Source: Candidatus Poseidoniaceae archaeon (lineage in GTDB: Archaea; Thermoplasmatota; Poseidoniia; Poseidoniales; Poseidoniaceae). Taken from it: DNA of 5,484 nucleotides. Under the pieces are notes generated by a model. That model made no database searches and was not told where the DNA came from. It saw only the letters and a list, made by a program, of their open reading frames with translations. The stretch covers positions 7,566 through 13,049 of the forward strand of contig DUJC01000091.1 of assembly GCA_013330015.1 (NCBI GenBank), in the 5' to 3' direction. Shown here piece by piece: positions 5,455-5,484 of the stretch (its first letter is position 1; every line of letters starts with the position of its first letter). Position numbers and translations under genes: made by a program.

Positions 5455-5484
5455 TTTACCTGGGGGAACAAGCGCTTTGCTTAT

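Noticed and set aside
5470..5477. Palindrome AAGCGCTT near the right edge
   Set aside because: An eight-base palindrome is expected by chance and there is too little downstream sequence to judge.

Overview
The window looks archaeal. It holds a stand-alone glutamine amidotransferase subunit of GMP synthase (archaeal GuaAa type, not the fused bacterial GuaA), a 53-residue zinc-ribbon RNA polymerase subunit of the Rpo12/RpoP type, and an RFC-type AAA+ clamp-loader subunit. All three point to Archaea, most likely Euryarchaeota. Gene density is high, base composition is balanced, and several starts have little or no leader. A marine Thermoplasmata-related lineage such as Marine Group II (Poseidoniales) is my best guess, but it rests on general impression and not on a search.

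Layout. Positions 1-1052 (+) hold the 3' part of a gene whose product has a long Glu/Pro/Ala-rich tail, a short predicted coiled coil and a C-terminal class II aldolase/adducin-like domain; two of the three expected zinc-binding His positions appear substituted. Positions 1049-1675 (-) hold guaAa, convergent with the first gene and overlapping it by four bases. A 55-bp divergent intergenic region with a TATA-like element separates guaAa from a gene at 1731-2351 (+). That gene encodes three tandem beta-grasp, ubiquitin/MoaD-like domains. Each ends in Val-Gly-Gly, and the last is followed by a single Leu, which is the architecture of a polyubiquitin precursor. It is followed closely on the same strand by rpo12 (2404-2565) and an RFC small-subunit-like gene (2600-3733) with an unusual Walker B motif. 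A tRNA-Arg(CCU) lies at 3765-3838, preceded immediately by a small perfect hairpin. Positions 3913-5454 (+) hold an unrecognised four-helix membrane protein with a large soluble C-terminal part.

How they fit. The ubiquitin-like gene, rpo12 and the RFC-like gene are co-oriented with gaps of 52 and 34 bp, so they may be co-transcribed. This places a putative protein-modifier polyprotein beside transcription and replication machinery. No E1-like, E2-like or JAMM/JAB peptidase gene is visible in the window, so processing or conjugation would need factors encoded elsewhere. The tandem GG-terminated protein is the main point of interest. The degenerate aldolase domain on an acidic tail and the altered clamp-loader ATPase are secondary ones.
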